Origin: Desulfobaccales bacterium | Lineage (GTDB): Bacteria > Desulfobacterota > Desulfobaccia > Desulfobaccales > 0-14-0-80-60-11 | Direction of reading: 5' to 3' | DNA: 64,000 nucleotides | Assembly: GCA_037481655.1 (NCBI GenBank) | Contig: JBBFLF010000008.1 | Location: 60,514 to 124,513 of the forward strand | Translations under genes and position numbers: made by a program | Notes under the pieces: model-generated | The model's database searches: none | What the model saw: only the letters and a program-made list of their open reading frames with translations | Told to the model about the DNA's origin: nothing | Shown: one piece after another, positions 42,216 to 50,268 of the stretch | How positions within the stretch are numbered: the stretch's first letter is position 1 | How the letters are laid out: every line of letters begins with the position of its first letter

Positions 42216-43172
42216 ATGTGCCCAGTCCACCCCTTACTGAGACGTTTGGCCCTGCCGGCGGGACTTCTGGCCCTGGCCTGGATTCTCCCGGCCTCGGGGC
42301 TCCTCAACCCTTACGTGGTCCAGGTCTTAATGTATGTGGGGATCAACATGATCCTCACCCTGTCATTGAACCTGGTCAACGGCTACATGGGGGAATTCTC
42401 CGTGGGCCATGCCGGCTTCATGGCCGTGGGGGCCTACACCGCCTCGGTGCTCACGGTCTGGGTGGTCCCGGCCTTCCTGGCGCCCTGGCTCTTCCCGGCG
42501 GTGCTCCTGGTGGGCGGGGCATCAGCGGCCCTCTCCGGCCTGGTGGTGGCCTTCCCCTCCTTTCGCACCCGGGGGGACTACCTGGCCATCGTCACCCTGG
42601 CCTTTAACATGATCGTCAAAAGCGCCTTGGAAAACCTGGAGGTCCTGGGGGGCCCGCGGGGTTTTCTCGGCATGCCCCGCCTCACCACCCTCCCCTGGGT
42701 GGTGGCCGTGGTCCTTGTTACCCTGGTCCTTTGCCGCCATCTGGTCTATTCCAACTTCGGCCGGGGGGTAGTGGCCATCCGGGAGGATGAAGTGGCCGCC
42801 TCCCTGACCTCGGTGGACACCCGGCGGGTGAAGCTCTATGCCTTCCTGGTCTCCGCCTTCCTGGCCGGCGTGGCAGGCGGCCTCTACGCCCACGTGCTGC
42901 AGTTCATCAACCCCCGCAGCTTTTCCATCCTCAAATCCACGGACATGCTGGTCATGGTCTATCTGGGGGGCGTGGGCTCACTGATGGGTTCCCTCTTGGG
43001 CGCCACCCTCTTCACCGTGCTCCTGGAGTTGCTGCGGCCCCTGGGACTGTGGCGCTGGGTGGTGGGGCCGCTGCTCCTGGTGTTGCTCATGATCTTCCGG
43101 CCCCAGGGTCTCATGGGGTTTCGGGATCCCCGCTGGCTGAAAGAGGAGGAACTGCCGCCCCGGCCGGCCTGA
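42216..43172 (+). CDS. livM: Branched-chain amino acid ABC transporter permease LivM
   Basis: A 318-residue inner-membrane permease with about nine helices, containing MILTLSLNLVNGYMGEFSVGHAGFMAVGAY, the LivM signature, and GRGVVAIREDEVAA, the coupling-helix region. It forms the translocation channel with LivH, encoded 17 kb away. It heads a livM-livG-livF operon with short gaps (11 and 70 nt). Confidence 0.95.
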   Translation: MCPVHPLLRRLALPAGLLALAWILPASGLLNPYVVQVLMYVGINMILTLSLNLVNGYMGEFSVGHAGFMAVGAYTASVLTVWVVPAFLAPWLFPAVLLVGGASAALSGLVVAFPSFRTRGDYLAIVTLAFNMIVKSALENLEVLGGPRGFLGMPRLTTLPWVVAVVLVTLVLCRHLVYSNFGRGVVAIREDEVAASLTSVDTRRVKLYAFLVSAFLAGVAGGLYAHVLQFINPRSFSILKSTDMLVMVYLGGVGSLMGSLLGATLFTVLLELLRPLGLWRWVVGPLLLVLLMIFRPQGLMGFRDPRWLKEEELPPRPA

Positions 43173-43183
43173 GGCGGCCTCGG

Positions 43184-43984
43184 ATGCGCACGATGACCGC
43201 GATCTTGGAAATTCACGACCTGACCCACCATTTCGGGGGCCTCTGTGCCCTGTCGGGCTTTTCCCTCAGCCTTTCCCCCGGGGAGCTGGCGGGCCTCATC
43301 GGCCCCAACGGCGCCGGCAAAACTACCGTCTTCAATCTCATCAGCGGAATCTACCGGCCCACCTCAGGCTCCATCCGCTTTTTGGGGGAGGAGATCACCG
43401 CCTGGCCCAGCCACCGCATCACCGCTGCGGGGATCGCCCGCACTTTCCAAAATATCCGGCTGTTTAAGGAGATGAGCGCCCTGGACAACGTCCGGTTGGG
43501 GGCCTTTGCCCGGCATGATTACAGCCTCCTGGAAGCCCTGTGCCGCCGGGGTCGCTTCCAGGCTGAGGAACGCCGTTGGCGGGAAGAGGCCCTGACCCTC
43601 CTGGAGCGCCTGAATCTGGCGCATTATGCCCATGTTCCGGCCCGGAACCTGCCCTACGGCGAACAGCGCCGCCTGGAGATCGCCCGGGCCCTCATAAGCC
43701 GGCCCCGGCTGCTCCTCCTGGATGAGCCCGCGGCCGGCATGAATGAAGCCGAGACCGAGGCCCTCATGGCCCTCATCCGGGAGATCCAGGCGGAATTCGA
43801 CCTCACCATCCTCCTCATCGAGCATCAGATGCGGGTGGTCATGGGGCTGTGCCGGCGGATCACCGTGCTGGATTTCGGCGTGACCATTGCAGCCGGGGCG
43901 CCCGAGGAGATCCGGCACCATCCCCGGGTCCTGGAGGCCTATCTCGGCCGGGAGGAGCCCCTGCTGGCGGAGGGAGGCGGTTGA
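43184..43984 (+). CDS. livG: Branched-chain amino acid ABC transporter ATP-binding protein LivG
   Basis: From the ATG at 43184 the protein is 266 residues (43193 is the alternative). Walker A is GPNGAGKTT, the signature is degenerate at LPYGEQRRLEIARAL as in other LivG proteins, and Walker B is LLLLDEPAAGMNEAE. The LivG-specific helical segment follows FQNIRLFKEMSALDNVRLG. It powers LivHM with LivF. Confidence 0.95.
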   Translation: MRTMTAILEIHDLTHHFGGLCALSGFSLSLSPGELAGLIGPNGAGKTTVFNLISGIYRPTSGSIRFLGEEITAWPSHRITAAGIARTFQNIRLFKEMSALDNVRLGAFARHDYSLLEALCRRGRFQAEERRWREEALTLLERLNLAHYAHVPARNLPYGEQRRLEIARALISRPRLLLLDEPAAGMNEAETEALMALIREIQAEFDLTILLIEHQMRVVMGLCRRITVLDFGVTIAAGAPEEIRHHPRVLEAYLGREEPLLAEGGG

Positions 43985-44054
43985 GGGTCATGATATTGCC
44001 GTTCCCCTTGACAGAGCTGCGCCCGGTCCCCTCACCTATCCAGGCTGAGCCGTC

Positions 44055-44771
44055 ATGACCCACCCGCCCTTGCTCTCCGTGGAAGATCTGTGGATCGCCT
44101 ATGACCGCATCCAGGCGGTGAGGGGGGTGTCCTTTGCCATTGCCGCCGGGGAGATCGTCACCCTCATCGGCGCCAACGGCGCGGGCAAATCCTCCATCCT
44201 GCGCACCCTGGCGGGACTGCAGCCCGCAGCCCGGGGGCGGGTGCTCTTCGCCGGCGAGGATCTGCTCTCCCTGCCGGCCCACCTGCGCACCCAGCGGGGC
44301 CTGGCCCTGGTGCCCGAAGGCCGGGGAATTTTCGGCACCCTGACGGTGTGGGAAAACCTCCGCCTGGCAGCCTACGCCCGGCGGGATGCGGAGATCGAGG
44401 CGGACCTGGAGCGGGTCTTCCAGCTCTTCCCCCGCCTGGCGGAGCGCCGCCACCAGTTGGGGGGGACCCTCTCCGGCGGGGAACAGCAGATGCTGGCCGT
44501 GGGCCGAGCCCTCATGAGTCGGGCCCGGCTCCTCCTTCTCGATGAGCCCTCCATGGGTTTGGCGCCGCTTTTGGTCCGGGAGATCTTCCGGGTCCTTTGG
44601 CGCCTCAACCTGGCCGGCGCCACCATTCTTTTGGTGGAGCAGAATGCCCGCCTGGCCCTGGAAATCGCCCACCGGGCCTATATCCTGGAGACCGGGGAGA
44701 TCACCCTCGCGGGCCCTGCCGCCACCCTGAAAAACCACCCCCGGGTGCAGGCCGCTTATCTGGGCGGCTGA
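44055..44771 (+). CDS. livF: Branched-chain amino acid ABC transporter ATP-binding protein LivF
   Basis: A 238-residue ATPase with Walker A GANGAGKSS, signature LSGGEQQML and Walker B LLLLDEPSMGLAP, plus the GRGIFGTLTVWENL stretch typical of LivF. It ends the livM-livG-livF operon, and a GC-rich hairpin with a T-rich 3' flank follows at 44827-44885. Confidence 0.96.
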   Translation: MTHPPLLSVEDLWIAYDRIQAVRGVSFAIAAGEIVTLIGANGAGKSSILRTLAGLQPAARGRVLFAGEDLLSLPAHLRTQRGLALVPEGRGIFGTLTVWENLRLAAYARRDAEIEADLERVFQLFPRLAERRHQLGGTLSGGEQQMLAVGRALMSRARLLLLDEPSMGLAPLLVREIFRVLWRLNLAGATILLVEQNARLALEIAHRAYILETGEITLAGPAATLKNHPRVQAAYLGG

Positions 44772-44826
44772 GCTGCTATTGCAGCGAGGGCCGGAAGCGG
44801 TAATTCCCTCCAGCCCAATATGGGGT

Positions 44827-44885
44827 GGGGGGAGAGGGGGCAGGGGCTCACAGTCCCTGGCCCTCTTTCCCACCTTTATTTTTCA
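44827..44885 (+). terminator. GC-rich hairpin of the B-type repeat family, likely terminator of livMGF
   Basis: An imperfect stem of about 18 bp (GGGGGAGAGGGGGCAGGGGCT against AGTCCCTGGCCCTCTTTCCC), then CCTTTATTTTTC. It shares its GGGTGGGGGGAG flank and TCCCTGGCCCTC arm with copies at 24.9, 35.1 and 63.8 kb. The U-rich tail makes it the most terminator-like copy of the family. Confidence 0.6.
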
Positions 44886-44930
44886 TATTATCTTTGGTGC
44901 AAAAAAAGCTGGAGCGCGCTGAGAGAAATC

Positions 44931-44959
44931 TTGGCTTTTTCCAGGGCTTGGGATACAGT
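44931..44959 (+). promoter_or_regulatory. Putative promoter of the mrp-type gene
   Basis: TTGGCT (44931-44936), a 17-nt spacer and TACAGT (44954-44959). The start site would fall near 44966, which favours translation from the ATG at 45001 rather than 44968. Confidence 0.45.
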
Positions 44960-45000
44960 ACTGCCAGATGAGCAGCAGAGCAAAGGAGAGTGACCCGGCA

Positions 45001-46215
45001 ATGGAAAAGTGTCCCCACGAAGGTGACGCCAAGGCGTGCGCCACCTGTGATCTGGCCAAGAAAGAACAGAAATCCGCCGAAGATATGGCCCTCTGCCGCA
45101 CCTTGCGCCAGATCCGCCACAAGATCCTGGTGATGAGCGGCAAGGGCGGGGTGGGCAAAAGCAGCGTGGCCGTGGCCCTGGCCGTGGCCCTGGCCCGCCG
45201 GGGCTACCGGGTGGGCCTCATGGACGTGGACATTCACGGCCCCAATGTGCTCCGCATGCTGGGCCTCAAGGAGGCCTTCGACCTGCAGCACGCCCAGTTT
45301 GAGCTGCCCCCGGAGCTCTTCCACCGTCTCAAGGTGATCTCCATCGAAGCGGTAATGAAGAACCGGGAGATCGCCGTCATCTGGCGGGGCCCCCTGAAGC
45401 ACCAGCTCATCCGGCAGTTCCTCACCGACATCCAGTGGGGGGAGCTGGATTATCTGGTGATTGATGCGCCGCCGGGCACCGGCGATGAGCCCATGAGCGT
45501 GGCCCAGACCATCCCCGAGGCCAAGGCCCTCATCATCACCACCCCCCAGGAGATCTCCCTGGCCGATGTGCGCAAGTCCCTCAATTTCTGCCAGAAAGTC
45601 AACCTGGACATCCTCGGCCTGGTGGAGAACATGAGCGGTTACGCCTGCCCGCACTGCGGCAAAGAGGTGCCGCTCTTCAAGAAGGGGGGCGGCCAGAAGA
45701 CGGCCCAGGCCTACAAAGTCCCCCTGGTGGGCACCCTCCCCTTTGACCCCCAGATGGTGGAGGCCGCCGACGAAGGCCGCCTGCTGGAGATGACGGAGGA
45801 GAACAGCCCCTTCTTTCGGGCCCTCAAGCCCATGGTCAATTACCTGGTGCAGGTGCTGCCTCCGGGGCCGGCCGTCACCCGGGAGCCCGGGGTGTGGAAA
45901 TTCGCCGTGCCCATGGACGACGGCCGCCCCGCCGCCCGCCTCTCCGAGGCCCGGGACTTCGCCTTTCTGACAGTCAAGGAAGGGAAAGTGGTGGCCCAGG
46001 AGACCCGGCCGGCGCCCGGGCCCGAAGAGAGGGCCCTCCCCTTATGGCTGGAGGAGCAGGGGGTGACCCACCTCCTCACCCGGGCCCTGGGGGACAAGGC
46101 CAGAGAGCTTCTCAAGAAAAAGGGCATTGAGGTGGTGAGCGACCTGCCGGAGGCGGAGCCGGAAACCCTGGTCAGCCAGTACCTGGCCAGCCACCCCGAG
46201 GCCGGCGGCGCCTAA
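45001..46215 (+). CDS. Mrp/NBP35-family Fe-S cluster carrier ATPase fused to a NifX-type domain
   Basis: From the ATG at 45001 the protein has 404 residues. An NBP35-like Cys stretch (CPHEGDAKACATCD) opens it. The P-loop ATPase core has the deviant Walker A GKGGVGKSS, D-V-D-I-H-G-P-N and IDAPPGTGDE; the bridging cluster pair is CPHC in GYACPHCGK. Residues about 295-404 form a dinitrogenase iron-molybdenum cofactor (NifX/NafY-like) domain (KFAVPMDDGRPAARLSEARDF). It should load Fe-S clusters into target proteins. The fusion is known in anaerobes. Confidence 0.92.
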   Translation: MEKCPHEGDAKACATCDLAKKEQKSAEDMALCRTLRQIRHKILVMSGKGGVGKSSVAVALAVALARRGYRVGLMDVDIHGPNVLRMLGLKEAFDLQHAQFELPPELFHRLKVISIEAVMKNREIAVIWRGPLKHQLIRQFLTDIQWGELDYLVIDAPPGTGDEPMSVAQTIPEAKALIITTPQEISLADVRKSLNFCQKVNLDILGLVENMSGYACPHCGKEVPLFKKGGGQKTAQAYKVPLVGTLPFDPQMVEAADEGRLLEMTEENSPFFRALKPMVNYLVQVLPPGPAVTREPGVWKFAVPMDDGRPAARLSEARDFAFLTVKEGKVVAQETRPAPGPEERALPLWLEEQGVTHLLTRALGDKARELLKKKGIEVVSDLPEAEPETLVSQYLASHPEAGGA

Positions 46216-46346
46216 TAACCTGAATCGGGCGAGGAGGAGCGGAGAGCCCTGACCGGAGGCCTGCCTCCCGCCCCCTCTGGTTACTGGCCAGGTTGGCATC
46301 AGGGCCTCCCCATCCTCAGCCCACCTGGGTGGAATCCCCGAAATCA

Positions 46347-46387
46347 CAGGAGGGGCGGGCATCACTCCCGGCCCCTCCTGCCTTTTT
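46347..46387 (+). terminator. Intrinsic terminator after the mrp-type gene
   Basis: CAGGAGGGGCGGG pairs with CCCGGCCCCTCCTG (one bulged base, loop catcact) and is followed by CCTTTTTGT. It lies about 130 nt past the mrp stop and just before the converging cytochrome gene end. Confidence 0.75.
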
Positions 46388-46400
46388 GTGCCGCTAAGCT

Positions 46401-47816
46401 TTACAGGGCCCTGAGGAAGGCCACCAGGTCCTTTTTCTCCTGTTCGCTCAGCTTCAGCCCCTGCACCAGGTTGAAGAACTCCACCGTGTCCTCCAGGGTG
46501 AGGAGGCGGCCGTCATGCAGATAGGGCGGGGAGTCCTTGATGCCCCGCAGGGTGAAGGTCTTGATGGGCCCGTCCGCCGCCGCCATGCGGCCGTTGACCA
46601 TCTGGGGCTTGTAGAAGCGCTCGGTCTTCAGGTTGTGCATCAGGTTGTCGGTGTAATACGGGGCCGGATGGCAGTGGTGGCATTCCGCTTTGCCGAAGAA
46701 GAGCTCCTGCCCCCTCAGCTCCGCCTCGGTGGCCTTCTTGGGGTCCAGCTTGCCATAGATATTGAGCTTGGGAGCCGGCGGGAAATCCAGCAGGGCCTGG
46801 AACTCCGCCATGGCATGCACCTGATGGCCCCGGTCCAGGATGTTGAGGCCCTTCTTAGTGCCGATGACCGGGTCGCCGTCGAAATAGGCGGCCCGCTGCT
46901 CGAATTCGGTGAAGTCCTCAATGGATTTCAGGGCCCGCTGGGAGCCGAAGAGGCGCTGGATGTTCACCCCCCGCAGGCTGGGGGTGTCGATGCGGTGCCG
47001 GAACTCCTGGGGCCGGATGTCTCCCACCAGATGGGTGGCGGCGTTGGTATGGCCATTGACGTGGCAGTCAAAGCAGGTCACCCCCCGGCTGGGGAGCTCC
47101 GAGCGCCGGTCCTCCGTCTGGTTGAACTGCTGCTGCGGAAAGGGGGTGACCAGGAGGCGCAGGCCCTCCAGCTGCTTGGGGTTGAGGATGCCGTTGAAGA
47201 GTTCGTAGTAGTTCATCAGGGTGACCAGCTTCCCCTGGGAGACATCCCCCAGGTCCGGCCGGGTGGTGAGGAAGATGGGGGGCGGAAACTCCGGCAGGAA
47301 GTGGTCCGGCAGGTCATAGTCCAGGTCGAAGCGGGTGAGGTCCCGGCCTTCCTGCTTTTTGATCTCCTCAATGTGGAATTTGGGGAAAACCATGCCCCCT
47401 TCCTTGTGGTTGGGGTGGGGCAGGGGCAAAAATCCCGCCGGCCATAAGCCCTTCTCCCGGATCTCCTCCGGGGTCATGGCCGCCAGTTTCTCCCAGGTCA
47501 TCCCCTGGGGCAGCTTCACCCGCACCCCTTCCTGCACCGGCTTGCCCCGGGTCATGGTTACCCCCGGGGCCGGACGGTTGCTCAAGTCGTAGCGTTTCTG
47601 CAGCAGCTCCTGATGCGTCGCCATCACCTTGGGCTTCTCTGCCTGCATGCGCTTCAGGGTGACGGAGAAGTCCTCCTTGATGTCCACCGGAGAATAGCTG
47701 GTGGGTTTAGGTTTGGCCTTGTCCTCGGCCCAGACCGGGTTGAGGGCCGCTGCCAGCACGCCGGCCAGGAAGGCGCCACCCCAGAAAAGTTTTATCCACC
47801 TGGATCCGCTCCGCAT
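46401..47816 (-). CDS. Secreted diheme c-type cytochrome (cytochrome c peroxidase-related)
   Basis: A 471-residue precursor with a signal peptide (about 1-30, ending VWA). Two heme-binding motifs are CFDCH (248-252) and CHHCH (379-383). Likely distal ligands and the DSPPYLHDGRLLTLEDTVEFF segment near the C-terminus match the MauG/diheme peroxidase superfamily. It may reduce peroxide or shuttle electrons in the periplasm. It is flanked by a terminator on the 3' side; purQ lies upstream, 280 nt away, on the same strand. Confidence 0.88.
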   Translation of the reverse strand: MRSGSRWIKLFWGGAFLAGVLAAALNPVWAEDKAKPKPTSYSPVDIKEDFSVTLKRMQAEKPKVMATHQELLQKRYDLSNRPAPGVTMTRGKPVQEGVRVKLPQGMTWEKLAAMTPEEIREKGLWPAGFLPLPHPNHKEGGMVFPKFHIEEIKKQEGRDLTRFDLDYDLPDHFLPEFPPPIFLTTRPDLGDVSQGKLVTLMNYYELFNGILNPKQLEGLRLLVTPFPQQQFNQTEDRRSELPSRGVTCFDCHVNGHTNAATHLVGDIRPQEFRHRIDTPSLRGVNIQRLFGSQRALKSIEDFTEFEQRAAYFDGDPVIGTKKGLNILDRGHQVHAMAEFQALLDFPPAPKLNIYGKLDPKKATEAELRGQELFFGKAECHHCHPAPYYTDNLMHNLKTERFYKPQMVNGRMAAADGPIKTFTLRGIKDSPPYLHDGRLLTLEDTVEFFNLVQGLKLSEQEKKDLVAFLRAL

Positions 47817-48099
47817 CGCCGACCTCCTGGGACGTAGTCAGGGGAACTGCCGCGGCTCCCCTTGTCGCCTGTAAATGAGAGACTGCCGGGAAAGGGATGG
47901 GTGAGAGGGGTTCCCGGTGGTCACAATCCAACCCGCTCCCTCTCCCACCAAGCACGCCTTGGCTAACGGGCCAATTTCCTCTCTGAGGCAAAGGGGCTGG
48001 GGATTGACAAAGAGAGAGGGAATCGCTGTGGCTCCCTCCCCCTTTTACTCTCTCCAAAATTAATCACGGGAAGCCGGATGTCAAACGAAATCGGCAGGC

Positions 48100-48951
48100 T
48101 CAGGACTGCCCCTGCAGGGAGCGGATGGCGTTGGCGAACAGGCTAAGGCCGGGGCCCGGTGCCTCCCGGCAGGGTTGGCCGGCCCGGCGCCAAGCCTCCT
48201 TCTCCCAGGTCCAGGTGGGGTGCTGAACCGAGGAGATAAAGGCCTCGGGGTGGGGCATGAGGCCCAGGACCCTGCCGGTGGCATCGGTGATCCCGGCGAT
48301 GTCCAGGGCCGAGCCGTTGGGGTTGTGGGGGAAGCGGCCCCTCGCCGGCTCACCCTCCGGGGTGGCGTAGATCAGGGCCACCTGCTCCCGGGCCACAAGC
48401 TCCTCCAGGATCTCCGCCGGAGCATAGAATTTTCCCTCCCCGTGGCGGATGGGCAGCATGAAATGCGCCAATCCCCGGGTGAAGACACAGCGGGAGGGCG
48501 GTGCCGCCAGATGCACCCAGGCATCCCGGAAGTTGCCGCAGTCATTGGGGAGGAGGGCCACCTCCCGGCGGAAAGGGCGGCCCGGCAGCCCCGGCAGGAG
48601 CCCCAGGTTCACCAGCACCTGAAAGCCATTGCAGATGCCGATGACCAGGCGGCCGGCCTCCACGAACTCCTGCAGGGCCTGGCCCAGGGCCAGCTTCAGG
48701 CGCAGAGCCAGGATGACCCCGGCGCCGTGGTCGTCCCCCCAGGAAAAGCCCCCGGGGATGGCCAGGAGGTGGTAGTCCCACAAGAGCTCCGGCCGCTCCA
48801 GGAGCTCGCCGGTATGCCGCCGCTCCGCCGCCGCCCCGGCCTGCTGCAAAGCAAAGGCGGTCTCGTGATCGCAATTCAGCCCGTAACCATACAAGACCAT
48901 TGCCTTGGGGAAAGTTATTTTCGATAGATTTTGATTAATTAAAGAATACAT
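48100..48951 (-). CDS. purQ: Phosphoribosylformylglycinamidine synthase, glutaminase subunit PurQ
   Basis: A class I glutamine amidotransferase with the nucleophile Cys in GICNGFQVL and the His-Glu pair in MPHPEAF. It supplies ammonia to PurL in purine synthesis. It is 283 residues from 48951; an ATG at 48900 is the alternative (266 residues). The homologous N-terminus seems to start around PKAMVLYGYGLNCD, a few codons before 48900, but no start codon lies there. The upstream 17 codons are in the AT-rich island, so the native start may have been displaced by the insertion. Confidence 0.93.
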   Translation of the reverse strand: MYSLINQNLSKITFPKAMVLYGYGLNCDHETAFALQQAGAAAERRHTGELLERPELLWDYHLLAIPGGFSWGDDHGAGVILALRLKLALGQALQEFVEAGRLVIGICNGFQVLVNLGLLPGLPGRPFRREVALLPNDCGNFRDAWVHLAAPPSRCVFTRGLAHFMLPIRHGEGKFYAPAEILEELVAREQVALIYATPEGEPARGRFPHNPNGSALDIAGITDATGRVLGLMPHPEAFISSVQHPTWTWEKEAWRRAGQPCREAPGPGLSLFANAIRSLQGQS

Positions 48952-48964
48952 TTATAATTAATTT

Positions 48965-49242
48965 TTAATTTTCTCCACCTCGGTCAGAAATGGGAAATGC
49001 CTGAATTTTATTTTGCGTATATAGACCTCTGCCATTATGATTCTCTACCATTTTTACACAATTTGTAATTTGAAATGTAACCATTGTTGCATGAAATACA
49101 GATAATACTTTTTCTTGTATATCTTGATTATCCTCTAACAGCTCAACCATCAAACCGTGGTCAATAGCTTGTTGGAAGTTAATAGGTCGCCTATGTGTTT
49201 TATGTTCTTTCGCATTTCCCAGCCATTCTGCAATTATTTTAC
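48965..49242 (-). pseudogene. Out-of-frame C-terminal part of the SDH-type serine protease
   Basis: If one base is added to the A8 run at 49243-49250, translation continues past the stop of the upstream ORF as KIIAEWLGNAKEHKTHRRP and then joins, in frame, the 62-codon ORF that ends at 48965. This restores the expected C-terminus of the SDH_sah family. Either the gene is decayed, or slippage on the A run lets some full-length protein be made, or the base is a sequencing error. Confidence 0.75.
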
Positions 49243-49920
49243 TTTTTTTTCTCTATCATTATCTTCCCCAAACATGTAGAGAGATAACCATTCTTTTACT
49301 TTTTCTTTTGCAAGATCTAATGTGGTGGCACATAGCTGCAAGAAACCTGCCGGGTATGCTTGAATTTTTGAAGCCCAAAGTGGAATAGTGGCGGGATCAT
49401 TTTTTATTTCTTTTTTTGCTTGCTCGAATTCATCTAAAATTGTTTGGGCAGGAGCGGTAAAAGTTCCTGTTGGCGTAGGGAAAGTAACTTGAGGGTCTAT
49501 TGGACCCAAAGCAGAATGTTTACCCATCATTATAGAATCACATGCACACGCAATCATTGTTGCCGCAGACATTGCATTTTGAGGAATTATTGCTCTAATA
49601 TGCTTATATTTTGCTCTTAAATATTGAACGATTTGCTCGGCTGCTTCCATAGAACCACCTGGACTATGGAGAATAAGGTCTAAAGAGCTTCCTTTAAGTC
49701 CATGAAGAGCTGACATGAAACCTTGTATATCATCTTGAGTAATAGTTAGAATAATCCCTGGAACCTTTGGTATAGTTGGCGAAGAAAAGGCTGAAGCATA
49801 TAAAACAGTATCTCTACCTGTTAATTCTGCCAGTTCTTTGAGATAGTTACGGCGCACTTCATCCTGGGATGATGCCTTTTTACGTTGAATCTCTTCTTGA
49901 ATTTCATTTCGAGCAGGCAT
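49234..49920 (-). CDS. SDH_sah-family (ClpP-fold) serine protease, frameshifted at its 3' end
   Basis: A 228-residue ORF in the ClpP/crotonase-fold serine protease family annotated as serine dehydrogenase proteinase. HSPGGS is at 85-90, and the nucleophile is probably S118 in PQNAMSAATMIACACD; GPIDPQ follows at 139-144. No signal peptide. The ORF ends early because of a missing base in an A8 run at 49243-49250. Its start ATG lies inside the end of a 55-aa upstream ORF, so the two are coupled. The low GC content indicates recent transfer. Relatives often occur in defence or accessory islands. Confidence 0.82.
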   Translation of the reverse strand: MPARNEIQEEIQRKKASSQDEVRRNYLKELAELTGRDTVLYASAFSSPTIPKVPGIILTITQDDIQGFMSALHGLKGSSLDLILHSPGGSMEAAEQIVQYLRAKYKHIRAIIPQNAMSAATMIACACDSIMMGKHSALGPIDPQVTFPTPTGTFTAPAQTILDEFEQAKKEIKNDPATIPLWASKIQAYPAGFLQLCATTLDLAKEKVKEWLSLYMFGEDNDREKKVK

Positions 49921-50071
49921 CAGAGCTTCCCTCCATTGAAATTATTACTTCTACTCTTTCCTTAACAGGTTGACTTTGAAGGTTTGATAAAATTGTCTGT
50001 AATTCATAGCCCATCTTTTCTTCAATTAACATTAACAAATTAGCTCGCTCTTCTTCGAGGCTTTTATCCAT
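49904..50071 (-). CDS. Small 55-aa ORF overlapping the protease gene
   Basis: A 55-codon ORF too short for usual lists: ATG at 50071 after AAAAGGAG, stop at 49904, overlapping the protease start by 17 nt. The product is acidic and helical (MDKSLEEERANLLMLIEEKM at the start) with a Cys near its end. The ribosome-binding site and overlap support real translation coupled to the protease. It might regulate or bind the protease, by position only. Confidence 0.6.
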   Translation of the reverse strand: MDKSLEEERANLLMLIEEKMGYELQTILSNLQSQPVKERVEVIISMEGSSDACSK

Positions 50072-50268
50072 TGAAAAATACTCCTTTTTTAAAAACTTGT
50101 GCTAAAAATTCATAATTAATAATGTTTGGTTTCGATCGCTTAAAAATTATCATCCCTTGTGCGGGTATGATAAATAAGCAACGAGAATAATATATGGATT
50201 AGGGGATAGCGGTCTAGAAATTCAAAAAGGGACCCCTCCCTTTTGGCCATTTCTCGCACAATACCCCC

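Larger units (their letters stand above)
48905..50240. other. AT-rich genomic island
   Basis: This stretch of about 1.3 kb is strikingly AT-rich compared with the very GC-rich sequence on both sides, with sharp borders at the purQ start and just before the end of secDF. It holds a 55-aa ORF and a frameshifted serine protease gene. No integrase, transposase, tRNA or clear terminal repeat is visible, so the mode of entry is unknown. Confidence 0.75.
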
